NCBI GenBank assembly: GCA_029204225.1
Contig: CM055113.1
Location: 22,825,605-22,889,604 of the forward strand
From: Diphasiastrum complanatum
Lineage: Eukaryota > Streptophyta > Lycopodiopsida > Lycopodiales > Lycopodiaceae
Length of the DNA stretch: 64,000 nucleotides
Reading direction: 5' to 3'
Below the pieces are notes generated by a model. That model ran no database searches. It was not told the DNA's origin and saw only the letters and a program-made list of their open reading frames with translations. Below, one piece after another: positions 33,701-45,940 of the stretch. The position numbers and the translations under genes are program-made. Every line of letters begins with the position of its first letter. Positions within the stretch are counted from its first letter, which is position 1.

Positions 33701-35109
33701 AAAACCCACCTGTGACCTAAATGGCATATGCTCCCATTCCCATTAAATGTAAGACAATGCCCACTTTCGGACCCATGCATGGAGGGATATGCAAATGCAC
33801 ATCTCAGGATTGGAGATAGGATGATATGGATGCAAGTCAACAGTATTGTGTCTAGCACTATGTCATTGATGTATGTGTGAATGCATACACAATGAGGCTT
33901 AAGTGCCCCAACTTTGAATCCGGTTCAGATTGGTGATTACCAACTTTTTCTTCTTTTTCTTCTTTTTCTTCTTTTAGACATTCAACTTATATTCTCTAAG
34001 AACCGATTCGATAGGGAATAACCATTTCTCCTCTTTGTATTGACTCTTCTCTCAAGTTCTATATTCTGACAGTAGTCCATGTAGGACAACTTACTGTCCT
34101 AAGATCCAATACACAAGATGGTAGGAAGTACTGGTGTTTTGTTAATCTATAGCATCAATTAGAAAAAATCGTCCTCACCTCCTATGGATGTGTGAGACGC
34201 CACTCGTCCTCACAAATTGATTCGAGGTCTGATAGAGATGGTTGAAGTCCTTTTCTTTTTTCTTTTCTTTTTTTCTTTTACTTTTCTCTCAGTCTTTCTT
34301 TCTCTCTCTTTTTCTGTTTTTCTTCTTCTTCTTCTTTTTACTTCTTTCTTACTTTTTCTATCTTAGTAGGGACCTTATGAAGGATGGTTTCTGGTCAACG
34401 GAGATGGAGAAGAATCTTCTTAGTTGTCTGATATCAGTAGGTGGTACTGATTCAAATGTATACATTCATTGCAGATCATCCATTCCATCTGATCCGACTT
34501 TATGTACAAAGCATAAATATTATTCAACAATTGTCTCAAATGGTTCACTACTCAAACAAGTAGTGACATTTCAAGCTTGTAACCATCATGTGGAGACTCT
34601 CGTTTTTTCTTTATCCGTCACGTCATGAAATTCTCCAACTGTCCAGTCAATCATGCCTTATCTATTGGGCGATGGAGTCACTCCCCACCCCACTGCACTG
34701 TTTCTATTTCCCAACTTTTTCACTCTTACCCTCCCTTTTATGCTTCTGATCAGAAACTCATGCCCATGGGAGAAAATATGTAATGCCCTATGCAGCTCAG
34801 AGTATATGTAGAATGCAGGGGTATGGATGCATTAGACGGTCTTGCAATCAAAATGTCCAAGCACATTGTGCCTACATGATGCAGTGTAGTGTGAGTGAAT
34901 GTAGTCGACTCATCTGTGATATTTGTAGATCACCATTTATAGTGTGTGTAAATCTTACATGCAATAACAACTGATCCCATAATGAGACAAATTTTTTTTT
35001 CTTTTTCTAGTGGTATTTTAAAACAAGATAGAATGTTGACCAACAAATAAAAAAACCAAATCGGTAAAGTAAAGTCAAACTTACCACCCCTCGACTCCCC
35101 CATGTGAAA
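30775..35109. other. Unassigned repetitive sequence with polypyrimidine tracts
   Basis: No coding frame with a motif was found. Noted: a repeated block GGCTGGGACCCA(A/G)(C/T)TCTA at about 33188 and 33321, TTTTTC repeats at 33945-33977, and a long T/C-rich tract at 34240-34365 whose open plus frame is a composition artefact. The stretch 32.4-32.7 kb, with a TTTTATAG box, resembles LTR sequence, but no partner was found. Confidence 0.45.
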
Positions 35110-38100
35110 TCAGGGACAAGGGTATATTGTTTTCACCTTACCGCATCTATCCAGCATCCACCTTGTTGTCTGGGTATTCACCATGCGCGTTAACCCTAAC
35201 TTGCACTTCAATGCTTTTGGTCCCATTTCTCTTTGGCATATTCGGCCGTTCGTGTATATATGATAGGTGCTCAAAAGATCTAGGTCCTCATTTGGTTCAA
35301 GGAAATATCCTAGCACCACATTTTTTTCATGCTCTGATTCTTCATTACTGATGTAGTTGGGTAGTTCTTTGTCCCAAAGGAATGGATCATATGGTGTTCC
35401 AGTACTATCCTGGATAAAATTATCAAAGTTTACCACCATGTGGTCATCTATTGTATGTTTTTGATATTTGAATAAGCGTTGGATATCAAATGACTCCTAA
35501 TTAAATGCATCAGGTGAGGGTTCATGGCGTTTTCTTGCTTCATTACACAATTGCCTATGGATCCAGATTTAGGGGGGTAATCTACCGAGGTTGTCCATAC
35601 TATGTCCTGTACTTTTGCATAATCAAAGTCGCCTTCACTGTCCTCATCAGGAGGTACAGCTTGGTCACCGGTGGCTTGTTGATTAACAATAGATGCGAAT
35701 GATATAAGCTCCTTAAACTTAGTGGACTTCCCAAGACTCACCTACCGATCACACTCTTCCACTCTTTGCTAGGTGGGTCTGTCTGTAACCTACTTCGGGT
35801 TAGCATCAGTACTCTCGCCCTAGTCCCCTCGGGGATGAGCGTTTCTATTGAGTCGCGCGGGGGTCTCTTGTCATTGGTCTTGTCTCGTCTATTTTGAGGA
35901 GGTCGTTTAAGCTTTTCGATTTGTGAATCTTCAGTCTTTCTGTTTAAAATTTCGTGAGTGACTAGCCCATAACATTGTAGATATGTCCATGGCTTTGTAT
36001 GCTTGTAGATCCGGGCTTCTCACCCAAAACTACTTTCTTCAGAAGATTGCATTTCCGAATCCTAGCTTGTATAGCCCTAAGGAATAATCGAGTTTTGACT
36101 GGTTTTCTTCAAAGTATAATCCCTTTGGTTTATCTCAATTCCAAGGGAAATGGCCCCATACTAACTTATGAGGGAGTTGTTTCTTAATCTATACGGCTTC
36201 CAATCAAGGGTATAGGTTCTTCTATTTCAACAGTAGCTATTGAGGGTGATCCATCTCTAGGTTCAGTGTCTTTGGAGTCTACCAACCACTTACTTGCTCC
36301 CTCACACTCTTCATTAGTGATGTCTGTCTGTACCCTATCTTAGGCTACCCTCAGCCATTTCTTTCCTATGAGTGTTTCTGCCAAGTTTATCGGGGGCTTC
36401 TCTCCTTCCGTTCTAGTCACCTCACCATGAGAGGTCACTCTACAATCTATTTGCGGTTGACACCAAGTTTGGTAGGTTCTAACTAGTTCGTCATCCATGA
36501 CATCATGGCCTATCGGTTCTTGCCTTCGATTTCTAGTATTCAAACCATTCTCTTGTGACCAACATCCATCCTCTGAATGGCCAGACTCCCTACATCTGCA
36601 AAAGTCTTGGAATGTGCAAGTGCAACACTTCCTACAAAAGTAGGACTATCAAGTGGTGATTTATCACGTTCTACTGGTTTGGTGTCCTCTTTCAATGGTA
36701 CCATATGGTTCACAGTTTTCATTATGGCTAAGATGGTTTGGCATTCATTTGTAGTAAGAAAGGCCTCTTCTCTGGTTCTGGCTCTAGACACTATTTCTTC
36801 AAATGATGTCACCCCAAATTGCCATACTTCTAGCTGGATAGCTGGTTGTAGGCCCCTCAAGAAAAACGTGAGTACTAATTGAGATGATACCTCAGTCGCT
36901 AGTCTTATGTTCAACTGGCGAACGAGCTCCTTGAGTCGTTTAACATATAGGCGTAATGATTCACTTGGTTCTTGTTGTATCATGGTCAGAGCGAACATCA
37001 AGCTATCGACATTGTATTTGAGTCCAAACTCTACTATAAACAATCGTAACAGTTCCTCCAAGGTGGAAATGGAAGCTTTGGATAAATTATAGTACCAGCG
37101 CCTAGCTTCTCCTACCAGAGTTGTGGAAAATAACATCATCCTATGGGCCGGATTCCCAATTGCGTTTAGTGTCTCAAAATCTTCGAGATGCCATCATTGT
37201 TTCCATGGAATTGCAATAGGGAGCCTACTATACTAGGTACTCTCTCAGTGTCATCAAGAACAACTACTGGCTAAGTGACTCTCCTTGTCACCGGTGTGAT
37301 AGGTATAGAGTCATTTGTTTGCACAGTTCGTGCTTGAGCTCCATCGTCAACTTTAGCTGACTTCTTCGTTTATCTTATGATCATCATGATCTGCTTGATC
37401 AAGATCTAGATCTGACTCAACCTCGCTTTCATTCGTTGTTTTCAATTCTGACACTATGTCACCGTCTCTTCCTCACTTGCCACTTTATCACCTGCCACCT
37501 CATTGGGCTCTGGCTCTTCATCATCAGATATAGTCTCCCACTCAGATTCATCACTATAGCTCTCCACTGGTTCAAGAATCTCGTCCTCACTATCATTTTG
37601 TGTTCGGACTTCTCCTATCTCTGCTTCTTGTCGAATGTCATCTGTGTATGAGGCTTCCCACTCTTGCAATGAGAGTGTTATTTCTACTTTCAGATCAGTT
37701 GTAATATCGTCTCGATCCTCAATGGCATTGTGAGGTCTTGTGGTAGCTGTTCTCGAGTCTCTACAACTTTTGAGGGGAAGAGAGGTGGATCTCTGGCCGC
37801 CCTCCTTCCCCCATCTATGATTGGACTTGGTTCTCTAGGCAGTAGACTAGTCTCATGCAATGAAATTTCTATAGCCAAATCTAGCTCTGCGTATGAAAAT
37901 CCATCTAGATTCAATTGGGATTCCTCCATCCATTGTGGTTCCAATCGTGGTTCGATCAAGTGGCCTTCTAGTATAACATGTTTTTTTTCAAGATCTATCG
38001 TATTTAGTGTTGTTAACGTAAGATCTTCTCTTTTAGCCTCATTTAAATCAAAGGTCCCTAGAAATGTGTCTATGGTTTCAACTAATTCCTCTTCTGTCAT

Positions 38101-38378
38101 CATCTCAGATATATTTGTTGGTCTATTGAGCTCATAGAGAGGTTCTTGGTCGTCTAATTCTAGAGGGGGCATTTCATCATTGCCTGTGGCCCAATACCAG
38201 CCAGTATAGAATCCTTTGTTTCTCTAGTTTGGGATGACCCTAGATCAACAAAGTGTACTACATTGGGTGGGTCCACCAGTAACTCCCACATCCAAGAGAG
38301 AAACCACCCAACTAATGAGTGAAAGCCCCCCATGATAGCAATGTTGGGTTGGTTGAAATCCAAGAATGGCACAATCAC
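35110..38378 (-). pseudogene. Degenerate Ty3/gypsy gag region with long acidic segments
   Basis: The central part (37139-36540) resembles a retrotransposon gag core: LVGEARRWYYNLSKASISTL, the linker LFIVEFGLKYN, QQEPSESLRLYVKRLKEL and FFLRGLQPAIQLEVWQFG. Upstream on minus are two acidic segments (38172-37690, ELDDQEPLYELNRPTNISEM; 37669-37454, D/E/S-rich) and a short N-terminal segment near 38378. Downstream fragments 36543-36340, 35741-35448 and 35439-35110 continue in changing frames. No protease, RT or integrase follows. It may be a non-autonomous element or a 5' part with pol lost. Only the gag core assignment is firm. Confidence 0.55.
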
Positions 38379-38421
38379 GCTAGATTGGTCTCATAACTAA
38401 CATCTTTGTAACGATGGTTTA

Positions 38422-38495
38422 TGATCTCCTATCGAAGAAATCTGGCTCTATTGCTTGGATGACACTATCCTAACCATTGGACCACACTCTCTTCT
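38422..38495 (-). repeat. tRNA-Glu-like sequence, possible SINE head
   Basis: The minus strand reads GTCCAATGGTTAGGATAGTG, a close match to the D-arm/A-box region of eukaryotic tRNA-Glu. About 40 nt downstream is a degraded B-box-like TTCTTCGATAGG. The anticodon and acceptor stems do not pair, so it is not a working tRNA gene. Confidence 0.35.
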
Positions 38496-38584
38496 AGCAA
38501 TGGGTATCGCAAGAGCTTCCAAATGGTCCCAGATTAGAGACATGAGCACGTGGTGGACTGCAAATGGGCATAGGTATAGTATGT

Positions 38585-38956
38585 TGTCATTTGAGTGAGC
38601 CATCATGTCCAGATTTTCAACTGGCCTGAGTGAGGGCTAGGCCTTGTTTTTGAGTGAGGGCTATCCTTGTTTTTGCATCGTTGCTGCTTCGCAATCTCGA
38701 AATTGCAAGCTAATGGCTTTGGTTTGCTTCAGATAGCTGATTTGAGCCTGATTTCGCAAGCTCTGGATCCATCACGAGAAGTCGGGACAGGAGCTGCAAC
38801 GGTTTAAATGCAAGCAGAAAGTGGAGGTCATTACTATCAGGACTTGACTAATATGCATGCGCTTGCAATCCTTAGATTCTTTGCAGATCTATGAAACAGT
38901 CGATGCTTTTGTGATGTTGGGTTCCACTGGCGGACTGAATGAATCAATCAGATGGG
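38585..38956 (+). repeat. Dispersed ~350-bp repeat, copy 2
   Basis: Second copy of the 30426-30774 repeat, same orientation. It has an extra internal duplication (GAGTGAGGGCTA...TTGTTTTT occurs twice) near 38625-38670. Confidence 0.85.
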
Positions 38957-38974
38957 ATCTCGAAGTAATGAGAT

Positions 38975-39617
38975 GGATGTTTGTTTCCTTAGTTCTTTAG
39001 TTTTTGGTCCAAATGACCTTATTTGCATATAAAGTTAATGATCAAGTTGTTAATGTTCTTTTTGACACGGGATCCACTCATAACTTTATTAATGTAAATT
39101 TGGTGTAGACGCTAAACCTTCCTACCAGAAAAAGTGAGAAAAAATACCATGTGACAATGGCATCGGAAAGTAATTCCGATTTGATGGATTTTATTGTTCC
39201 TGATGTAGAATTGCACATTCAGGATTATTCTAAAAAACTAGAATTCCATGCTGTTCAATTAGCTAATGTAGATATTGTTCTCGGGCAACAATGGCATTTT
39301 GATAAGAACAAATAATTGAGAATTGATTTTGTTGAGAAATCTTTATCTTTTATGCATGAGAATTCTTTAATTAAGATCAAGTCTAGTTTAAGTGTTGACA
39401 CTAAAAATGTTAACCCTTATTCTAAACAGGAACTTAATTATATTATGACTGATTTTAAAGTTTATTTATGTTTTCATAATGATATCATTTGCTACAATGA
39501 TGAAGAACTTAACATAAATGCCATGAATATACCCAGTGAGAACACTACAGAATCTGAAGCCTATAATGAACTTAGGCAGGAGTTCAATGATGTTTTTTTT
39601 TCTTCAAGTAACATTCC
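38975..39617 (+). pseudogene. Ty3/gypsy protease fragment
   Basis: The plus strand reads YKVNDQVVNVLFDTGSTHNF, with the active-site DTGS near 39066-39077. Then come VELHIQDYSKKLEFHAVQLA and the flap-like IVLGQQWHFD. Stops occur at about 39107 and 39313. After a second open stretch ending YNELRQEFNDVFFSSSNIP, the start of the RT approach region, it is cut at 39617 by an antisense copia gag. Confidence 0.8.
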
Positions 39618-40287
39618 GAGGCAAAGTGTCCTTTCTTTCCACAAAAGAAACACTTGAGCTTTGCCTTGTTCTTCACCTGCCTTTGGAAGTAGATCCTCCA
39701 TTCTTCATCTCGACCTCCTTGCCTTGATTCTTCTTGAATGGATGTTGTTTCTTCTTGCCTTTGGATGTAAATTTTGCTTTCTCCTCTCCTCCACTAAGTG
39801 ACATGCCTTCCATTCTTGTCTTGAGGTGTAGAAGTCTACTCTCCTCGGCCACAAGAACATTGTGCAACTTTTCAATGGATGGAAGAGTGTCTTGAATAGC
39901 AAATGATTGGATCAAGTTGGTGAAATCATCATCTAGGCCATTTAATATGATTTTTACTAGCTCTTGATCTTGGATTTTCTCTCCTATAGCATCCAACTCC
40001 TTGTTAAGAGATTTGATCCTAAGGACATACTCTTGTCCACTCTCTCCACTTCCTTTCATGCTTTGGAGAACTTGATTTCTTAGCATGAGGATTCTTGAAG
40101 TGTTATTGGATTCATAGATACTCTTTAATGAATCCCAAGCCTCTTTGGATGAGGCACAAGAAGACACCTCCTTCAAGAGGTCATTGCATACATTCAACTT
40201 TATGCAATGTAGAGCTAATCTTACTCTCTTCTTGTATTTGGTTTGTTCTTGGGGAGCTTGAGGCCCTTCCTTGTGCAAAAAGTACAA
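39618..40287 (-). pseudogene. Copia gag, N- and C-terminally truncated
   Basis: A long open minus frame, EQTKYKKRVRLALHCIKLNV through SSKEAWDSLKSIYESNNTSR and GSGESGQEYVLRIKSLNKEL, ends in lysine-rich sequence next to a zinc-knuckle remnant at 39618-39650. It is closely related to element A gag but keeps the segment deleted there. The N-terminal ~45 codons are missing; at about 40280 the frame runs straight into LTR-like sequence with no primer site between. Confidence 0.85.
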
Positions 40288-41083
40288 AAAGGACCAAGAG
40301 TGGATCCTAATCTGATCCTCAAGAGGGATTGGTTGTCAAATTACTTGATCTATCAATCTACTTGAGATTAAGATCAATCTAGATCAATTCTAGACACAAA
40401 ATCCTAACAAGAACAATCATTAATTGAAGGTAGGTGTACTTTCTGGTTTCACACGTGTGAAACACTGTTTGAGTATGGACTCCAACCTAAAAATCAAGTA
40501 CACATTGATAGAACCTCAAAAGAATCAAAACAAATGTAGACAAATGGAGAGAATCACTCAAAATTGCTTCCAAAACCAAGATTGGTGTCTCACATTGATT
40601 ATGGCCAAATAAGCCTCTATATATACACTTTTGGAGCTCGAGGTACTGATCATGCATCAGATCTCACACGTGTGAGGATGCCTTGTCACCGTCATGCAAT
40701 TGGACACTTGGATCAAAACTTTCCATTTTGGGCATTTTTGGTCTATTTTCCTGCTATATGGAGATCTTCTAGAAGCAAAAACTCGCATACTTCAGCTATT
40801 TCCACACGTGTGAGCTGTCCTCTACACATGGGATGTGACACCTATTCAAAATATTTGGCTCATGCAATCATTAGATTGGTGCCATGTGTCATATCTCTAG
40901 AAAACTAGTTTTTGGCCATTTTAGCCACTAGAACTTGAATTAGATCATATGTACAACATATATGATTATGGTACATGAAAAGTACACTAGTGTCACACAT
41001 GGAAACAGGCTCCACACATGTGTGTCTATCCTATATACAAGATTTTTGGCCTCTACCAAGCTTATTTTTGCATTTTTCACACT
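40288..41083 (-). repeat. LTR-like segment of a copia element related to A
   Basis: On minus it starts near 41083 after TTTTTGAGGAGTG (polypurine-like), directly downstream of an RNase H remnant. It carries CACACGTGTG palindromes at about 40448, 40664 and 40801 like the LTRs of element A. No TGGTATCAGAG primer site separates it from the gag at 40287, so its end is deleted. Confidence 0.6.
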
Positions 41084-42295
41084 CCTCAAAAATCTAGCTT
41101 GTAAATCTAGCATAGATCTATCTATAACTCCAATCTCGATGTGCTTTGTTCAAGCATGGAAGACTGGATTGTTTGCAAGTTGTTGAGCTGCTTGATTATC
41201 ACAATATATGCATGGAATGTTTTCATCCTTGATCACATGTAGCTCCTCCAAAAGTCTTTTAAGCCAAGATATAGCTCCTCCACATAAGAATGTAGCAAAT
41301 GCACTTATGGATCTTCTATCCATTTTCTCACCTACAAAACTTGAGTCCAAATATGCTCTCAAATAAATATTAGTCCTTTCATAAACTATGCCAAAGTCTT
41401 TTGTAGTCGAGATGTACCTTAACACCCTTTTTGCTCTTTTCCAATGACATATTAATGGACTTTGCATGTATTGACTCAACTTGCCAACACAAAAACTAAG
41501 ATCTGGTCTAGTGATGGTTAAGTATATCAATGAACCAATAAGCATTCTATAGGTAGTGATGTCCTCAAAGGATGCTTCATCACTTTCCTTAGAAACTTTT
41601 ACACTTAGTTCCATAGGAGTTTCAACTCCTTTACAATCAATCATGCCAAATCTTGCTAAGATTGATCTAGCATACTTAGATTGACATATGAAGGTAAAAT
41701 CATTACTTATAGTGACTTCTATTCCAAGTATAACTGTAAAAAGTCCTAGATCTATCATCTTAAATTCACTAGACAAGAAAACTTTTACATTCTTGATGCC
41801 ATCTAGATCATTTCTATAATGTCATCAACATATAAAACTAAGATAGTGATCTTTCCATCATTACATTTGTAGTACAATGATGGTTCATAAGAACTTACAA
41901 CAAATCCAATGGAAATAAGATAGGAATGCAACCTAGAGTACCATGCTCTTGGTGCTTGCTTGAGTCCATAAAGACTCTTCTTCAAGAGACACACCTTGTC
42001 TTCTTCTCCATCTTTGATGAAGCCCTCGGGTTGGCACATGTAGATTTTCTCTTCCAAGAATCCATTCAAGAAAGCATTTGTCACATCAAGTTGGAAGAGC
42101 TCTCATTTGAAAGAAGTTGCAAGACATATGATTAATCTAATGGTCACAAGCTTTGCAACAGGTGCAAAAGTTTCATCATAATCTATGTCTTTGACTTGCA
42201 AAAAACCTTTTGCTACAAGTCTAGCTTTGTACTTATGAATGGAACCATCTTGATTATATTTCAATCTATATATCCATTTACAAGTAAGAGGCTTC
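41084..42295 (-). pseudogene. Copia reverse transcriptase and partial RNase H
   Basis: From 42295 leftward: a KARLVAKGF-type start, QLDVTNAFLNGFLEEKIYM, LYGLKQAPRAWY, catalytic LVLYVDDII (~41.82 kb), then SKYARSILARFGMIDCKGVE, LIGSLIYLTITRPDLSF and the RNase H pieces DRRSISAFATFLCGGAISWL and CDNQAAQQLANNPVFHA. RNase H lacks its middle (SSCEAEY missing) and end. A frame break lies near 41.8 kb. The upstream end is cut at 42295 by unrelated sequence. Confidence 0.88.
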
Positions 42296-42560
42296 TAGCA
42301 AAAACAAACTAGGTTGGCGATAATGATAGTCACAGACCTAAATATGAGTATGTGACACGAGCAACGAGATATCAGTCCAATTTGATAAAGGGTCAAAAAG
42401 ATGGCCCAATTGAAATGCCAGTACATGATCCTTGCAATGTACTGTCTGAAAATGATGTGCATGAAACTGTCTGGGCAATAAGGCAACACCTCTTGGGTCT
42501 CGTGTCAAGTGTTGCGGGTACTAACATGATGACCAAAAACAAGAGAAATGACTTGGAGAC
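42296..42560 (+). other. Unidentified protein-like fragment
   Basis: An open plus stretch (TRYQSNLIKGQKDGPIEMPV, then HDPCNVLSENDVHETVWAIR) ends in AT-rich sequence near 42570. I do not recognise it. It begins at the copia RT junction and may be a worn gene or transposon piece. Confidence 0.3.
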
Positions 42561-43190
42561 CCATTTTTTTAATTTTTTAATTTTTTTTAAAAAGTATCCA
42601 AATTTAAAATACTTCAAATAAATATATTGTAATGTTAAAAAAAATGTTGTATTTTGCAAAATAATAATTCAAGCTACAAAAATTTGGTCAATAGTTTTTC
42701 ATAAATAACTTAAAATTAGCTTATATTAAATAATAATACTATTCAAAATAAAATTATTAGATACACAACCACTAAAATAACTAAAAAATATTTTCTGTTT
42801 ATTTAAAACAAAAGTTGTAGTTTTTTTTTTTGGAATTTTAAAAGTTTTTTAAATTACAAATCTTGTATCGAAAAAAATATTTTTTAAATTATGATAAAGA
42901 TTTTAATTCATATTTTTTAAAGTTTTAAAATTTTCAAAATCTGTACTTATACCTACATAAGTTTATTGAATATTTGAACATTAAATAAACGCAAATGAAA
43001 TTACTTTACAATAATCGAGATTAAATGATTTATGAAAATATTTAAATCACCTTGAAAAAAATCTTTTCATTCTTTAAAATTTCTAACAATATTTTTTTTT
43101 ACAAAAAATATTATAAAAACACATCCAAAATTAAAATATTATAAACTTGACAAATCGTTATAATTTTAGTTTTTGATAATGATTATCAAG
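42561..43190. repeat. Extremely AT-rich tract
   Basis: About 630 bp dominated by A/T runs (for example TTTTTTTAATTTTTTAATTT near 42567) with very few G or C. No gene. It contrasts sharply with both flanks. Confidence 0.85.
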
Positions 43191-44862
43191 TAATACAAAT
43201 AGAACAATATTAATCCCTTGGTTTATTGAGCTGATGTCGTGATACCAATCTATAGGAATAGGGTGAGAGGACGCGAATGGAGAAAGGGAGAAGGAATATT
43301 TTGCGAAACAACTCTCCTGTTATTATGGGCTGTTACAAACAAGAACAATCTAAAAGATTGTAGTTGCTAAAATAGACTCACAGCTCAAGCGTTCTCACTT
43401 ACAGGATCGTGAATTAATTCATACTCAAATGAAAATGAGTACATTTTATCGAAAATATTAGAAGAGGTGTGGTATTACTGTAAATTGGTTTTCAACATGA
43501 AGTTCAGTTCAGAATGTAATATGATAATGCAGTGTGATAATACAAGTTCCTTAGACATCAAAGATAGCCATCGTCTGATCAGATATTGAGGATTCGTAGA
43601 CGTCCATGATCTGATCAGAGTGAGTGAACAAGTAGTTAAAGTATAATCAAATCACAACATCATACATCTACCTTAAACACAGATGAAGAATGTGTTGCTT
43701 CTATATTACAATGAAAGCTTGAACAACATTGAATACGTTACAGCCTAAAAATGGAGGCGTAACTTGGATGCTCAATATCATTCGCTTGGCGGAGCCTCAT
43801 GGAGAATGCGTGAGGAAGATGTATTTATACACCATATCTTTGTATCTAATTACAATAAATGTTTGTCGTCTAACTAAGTACTTTGTTGTACTCAGGGAGT
43901 AATTGAACTACAATGACAAAATGACAGCTGTACAATGAATACATGGTCAGACGACTCGGGATCGTTGACGTGGACGGAAACGTCGCATATTTTCTGTCAC
44001 TTTTCATTTTGGTGAAAAAGTCGAAGGTGTTGAAAAATAGTTCCTTTATTAAAGTGACTGTTTTGTCGCATTTCGGGAAAATGCAAAAAAGCCTAAAAAA
44101 ATAATTTACTTCTTTGAAATAGTTGAAATTTGTTAGCATATGAATCAGAGAAAAAGTAAGGGTTTAGTACTATCCCAACCAATGAGTAGTATGATTTAAA
44201 CCTCAAGGATGCAGATTGAGAGTTACACAATTTCACATAGTTTTTTTTTGAAAAAACAAGACTAAACCCTTTGAAGCCTTTATTCATATTCCAACAAGGT
44301 AACATAAAGCTAAAAAGTAAAATACAGTATTGAAAAGCACCATAAAGCATAACCACTTTCAAAACTTCCAACTAATACTTGCCACCATCCCACATGACAA
44401 AACCACACAAGTTAGTATAGTGGGGAAGACATGTGTCATAGGTAAGCGTTAGTTGTTATCCATGTCCAAAAGAAGCTATACCACTTAACACCAGAAATAG
44501 CATTTTAAATCATAGTCATGTCTTCCCAAATACCAGAATGTTTCTTAGCGATAGGCCAAGCCCTAACATTACCGTATCAGGGCTTGTACCATGCTGATCA
44601 GTTTATGGGCAAATGGTTAATATCAGTTTATATTGTTTTGAAACATAGAATGAACGATTTTTAACCTTATATATTCTAACTAGCTAAACGATATGGTGTG
44701 GACAAGTGCGCTAACCCATGTGACCCTTGTTTCGAGAAACAAGTCACGCACTACTATCCATACTCCTAAGCATATCCATGCTTTCTAGTTGTATCCCATC
44801 ATAAATCTAATATGACGTCCAAATGGGTAGCATTAACTACAGCCATGATTGAATAGTGTAAT
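43191..44862. other. Unassigned intergenic sequence
   Basis: No motif-bearing frame was found. A short repeated phrase (CATCGTCTGATCAGA / CCATGATCTGATCAGA, about 43570 and 43605) is the only structure noted. Confidence 0.45.
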
Positions 44863-45688
44863 TGTGGGGGGGGTCGAAGATCTTAAGTAGTATAGCCCTT
44901 CCGCCTGTCAACAAAGGTTACATCACTAGGTAGGTGCCTAACTATGCATAGATGCTACTTTTAGTTAATTTTCTACTTTCTCCCTTAACTCTACTCACCA
45001 CTATACTACTCATCTTTAACTCTACTCCTCTACACTAACATTCAGCATAGTTTTGGTTGAAGGGAAGGGATGGAGAAGAAGAGATTGAGAAAAGAAGAGA
45101 AAGAGAGAGAAAGAGAGTGGGGGTGGAGGTTAGCTCAAATGCTCCTTATGCTTGCTAATGAAAAAACATTCACTATGGCAAACAATAAAACATGGAAATA
45201 GAAAGCAATAAAAAACACAACCAAGAGCAATAGCAAGTAGTGAATAGCAAATGAGGATGCTTCTCTTCCAAAAATGATAGAGTTTCCTCCTTCTCATTAA
45301 GCATGCAAATAGTGTACAAATGGTGCCTTTATATAAAATGGGGAAGGCCCTTGCCCCTCAATCTTATTGGCTAATATCCACAATGATCCTAACCATTCAT
45401 CTTGGACCCAACTTGATCCAAGGGTCCACAAAAAGTACATTAGAAATCACAAGATTCATGTGAGTCCCAATTTGGACCCAACTCTAAAAAGTGATCTCTA
45501 AGTTTAAAAATGACATTGGGCCTCTAGTTCTATTTTAATTACAAGGCCCAAGTCAAGTTTATTTTATTTACAACTTCAATTGCGTGCTCATTGGGCCATG
45601 GGCTTATACACGCAGGATGCCATGCCCTCGCAACACATTTTATTGGAGGATTTTATTTATTTACACTTTGTTGGGAATACCCCCAACA
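44863..45688 (-). repeat. 3' LTR of the large Tat/Athila-like gypsy element (826 bp)
   Basis: Minus start TGTTGGGGGTATTCCC at 45688, end CGACCCCCCCCACA at 44863. The ~625 bp from 44863 onward match the LTR at 57074-57685 closely. A purine-rich GAGAAGAAGAGATTGAGAAA tract and a TATA-like TTTATATAAA box (about 45330) lie inside. The start was chosen by TG...CA ends; no clean polypurine tract precedes it, so this edge is less certain. Confidence 0.8.
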
Positions 45689-45940
45689 GGACCCACGACC
45701 TGAAGTATTGTCGATCCCTCGGCACTCTGCCGGTTTAGTAGAGCGTTATCTTGGACCGCCTTTGGTGGATGAGATATCCCGTAACGTCTTCCATGAAGTT
45801 GAGATGGTCCAATTTCTTCGAGTCCTTTGGCGTGCGGAAGGACTTGTGAACTCCTGTCAACCATTCCTGATCCACCCATGCTTGGAATCGTTTCGTTCAG
45901 AGATCACCAATGAATGCAGTTCGGTAATATATGCGAGCGA

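Noticed and set aside
34242-34628. 128-codon plus frame rich in Phe/Ser/Leu
   Set aside because: Its first third is a polypyrimidine tract and the rest has no motif; explained by composition.
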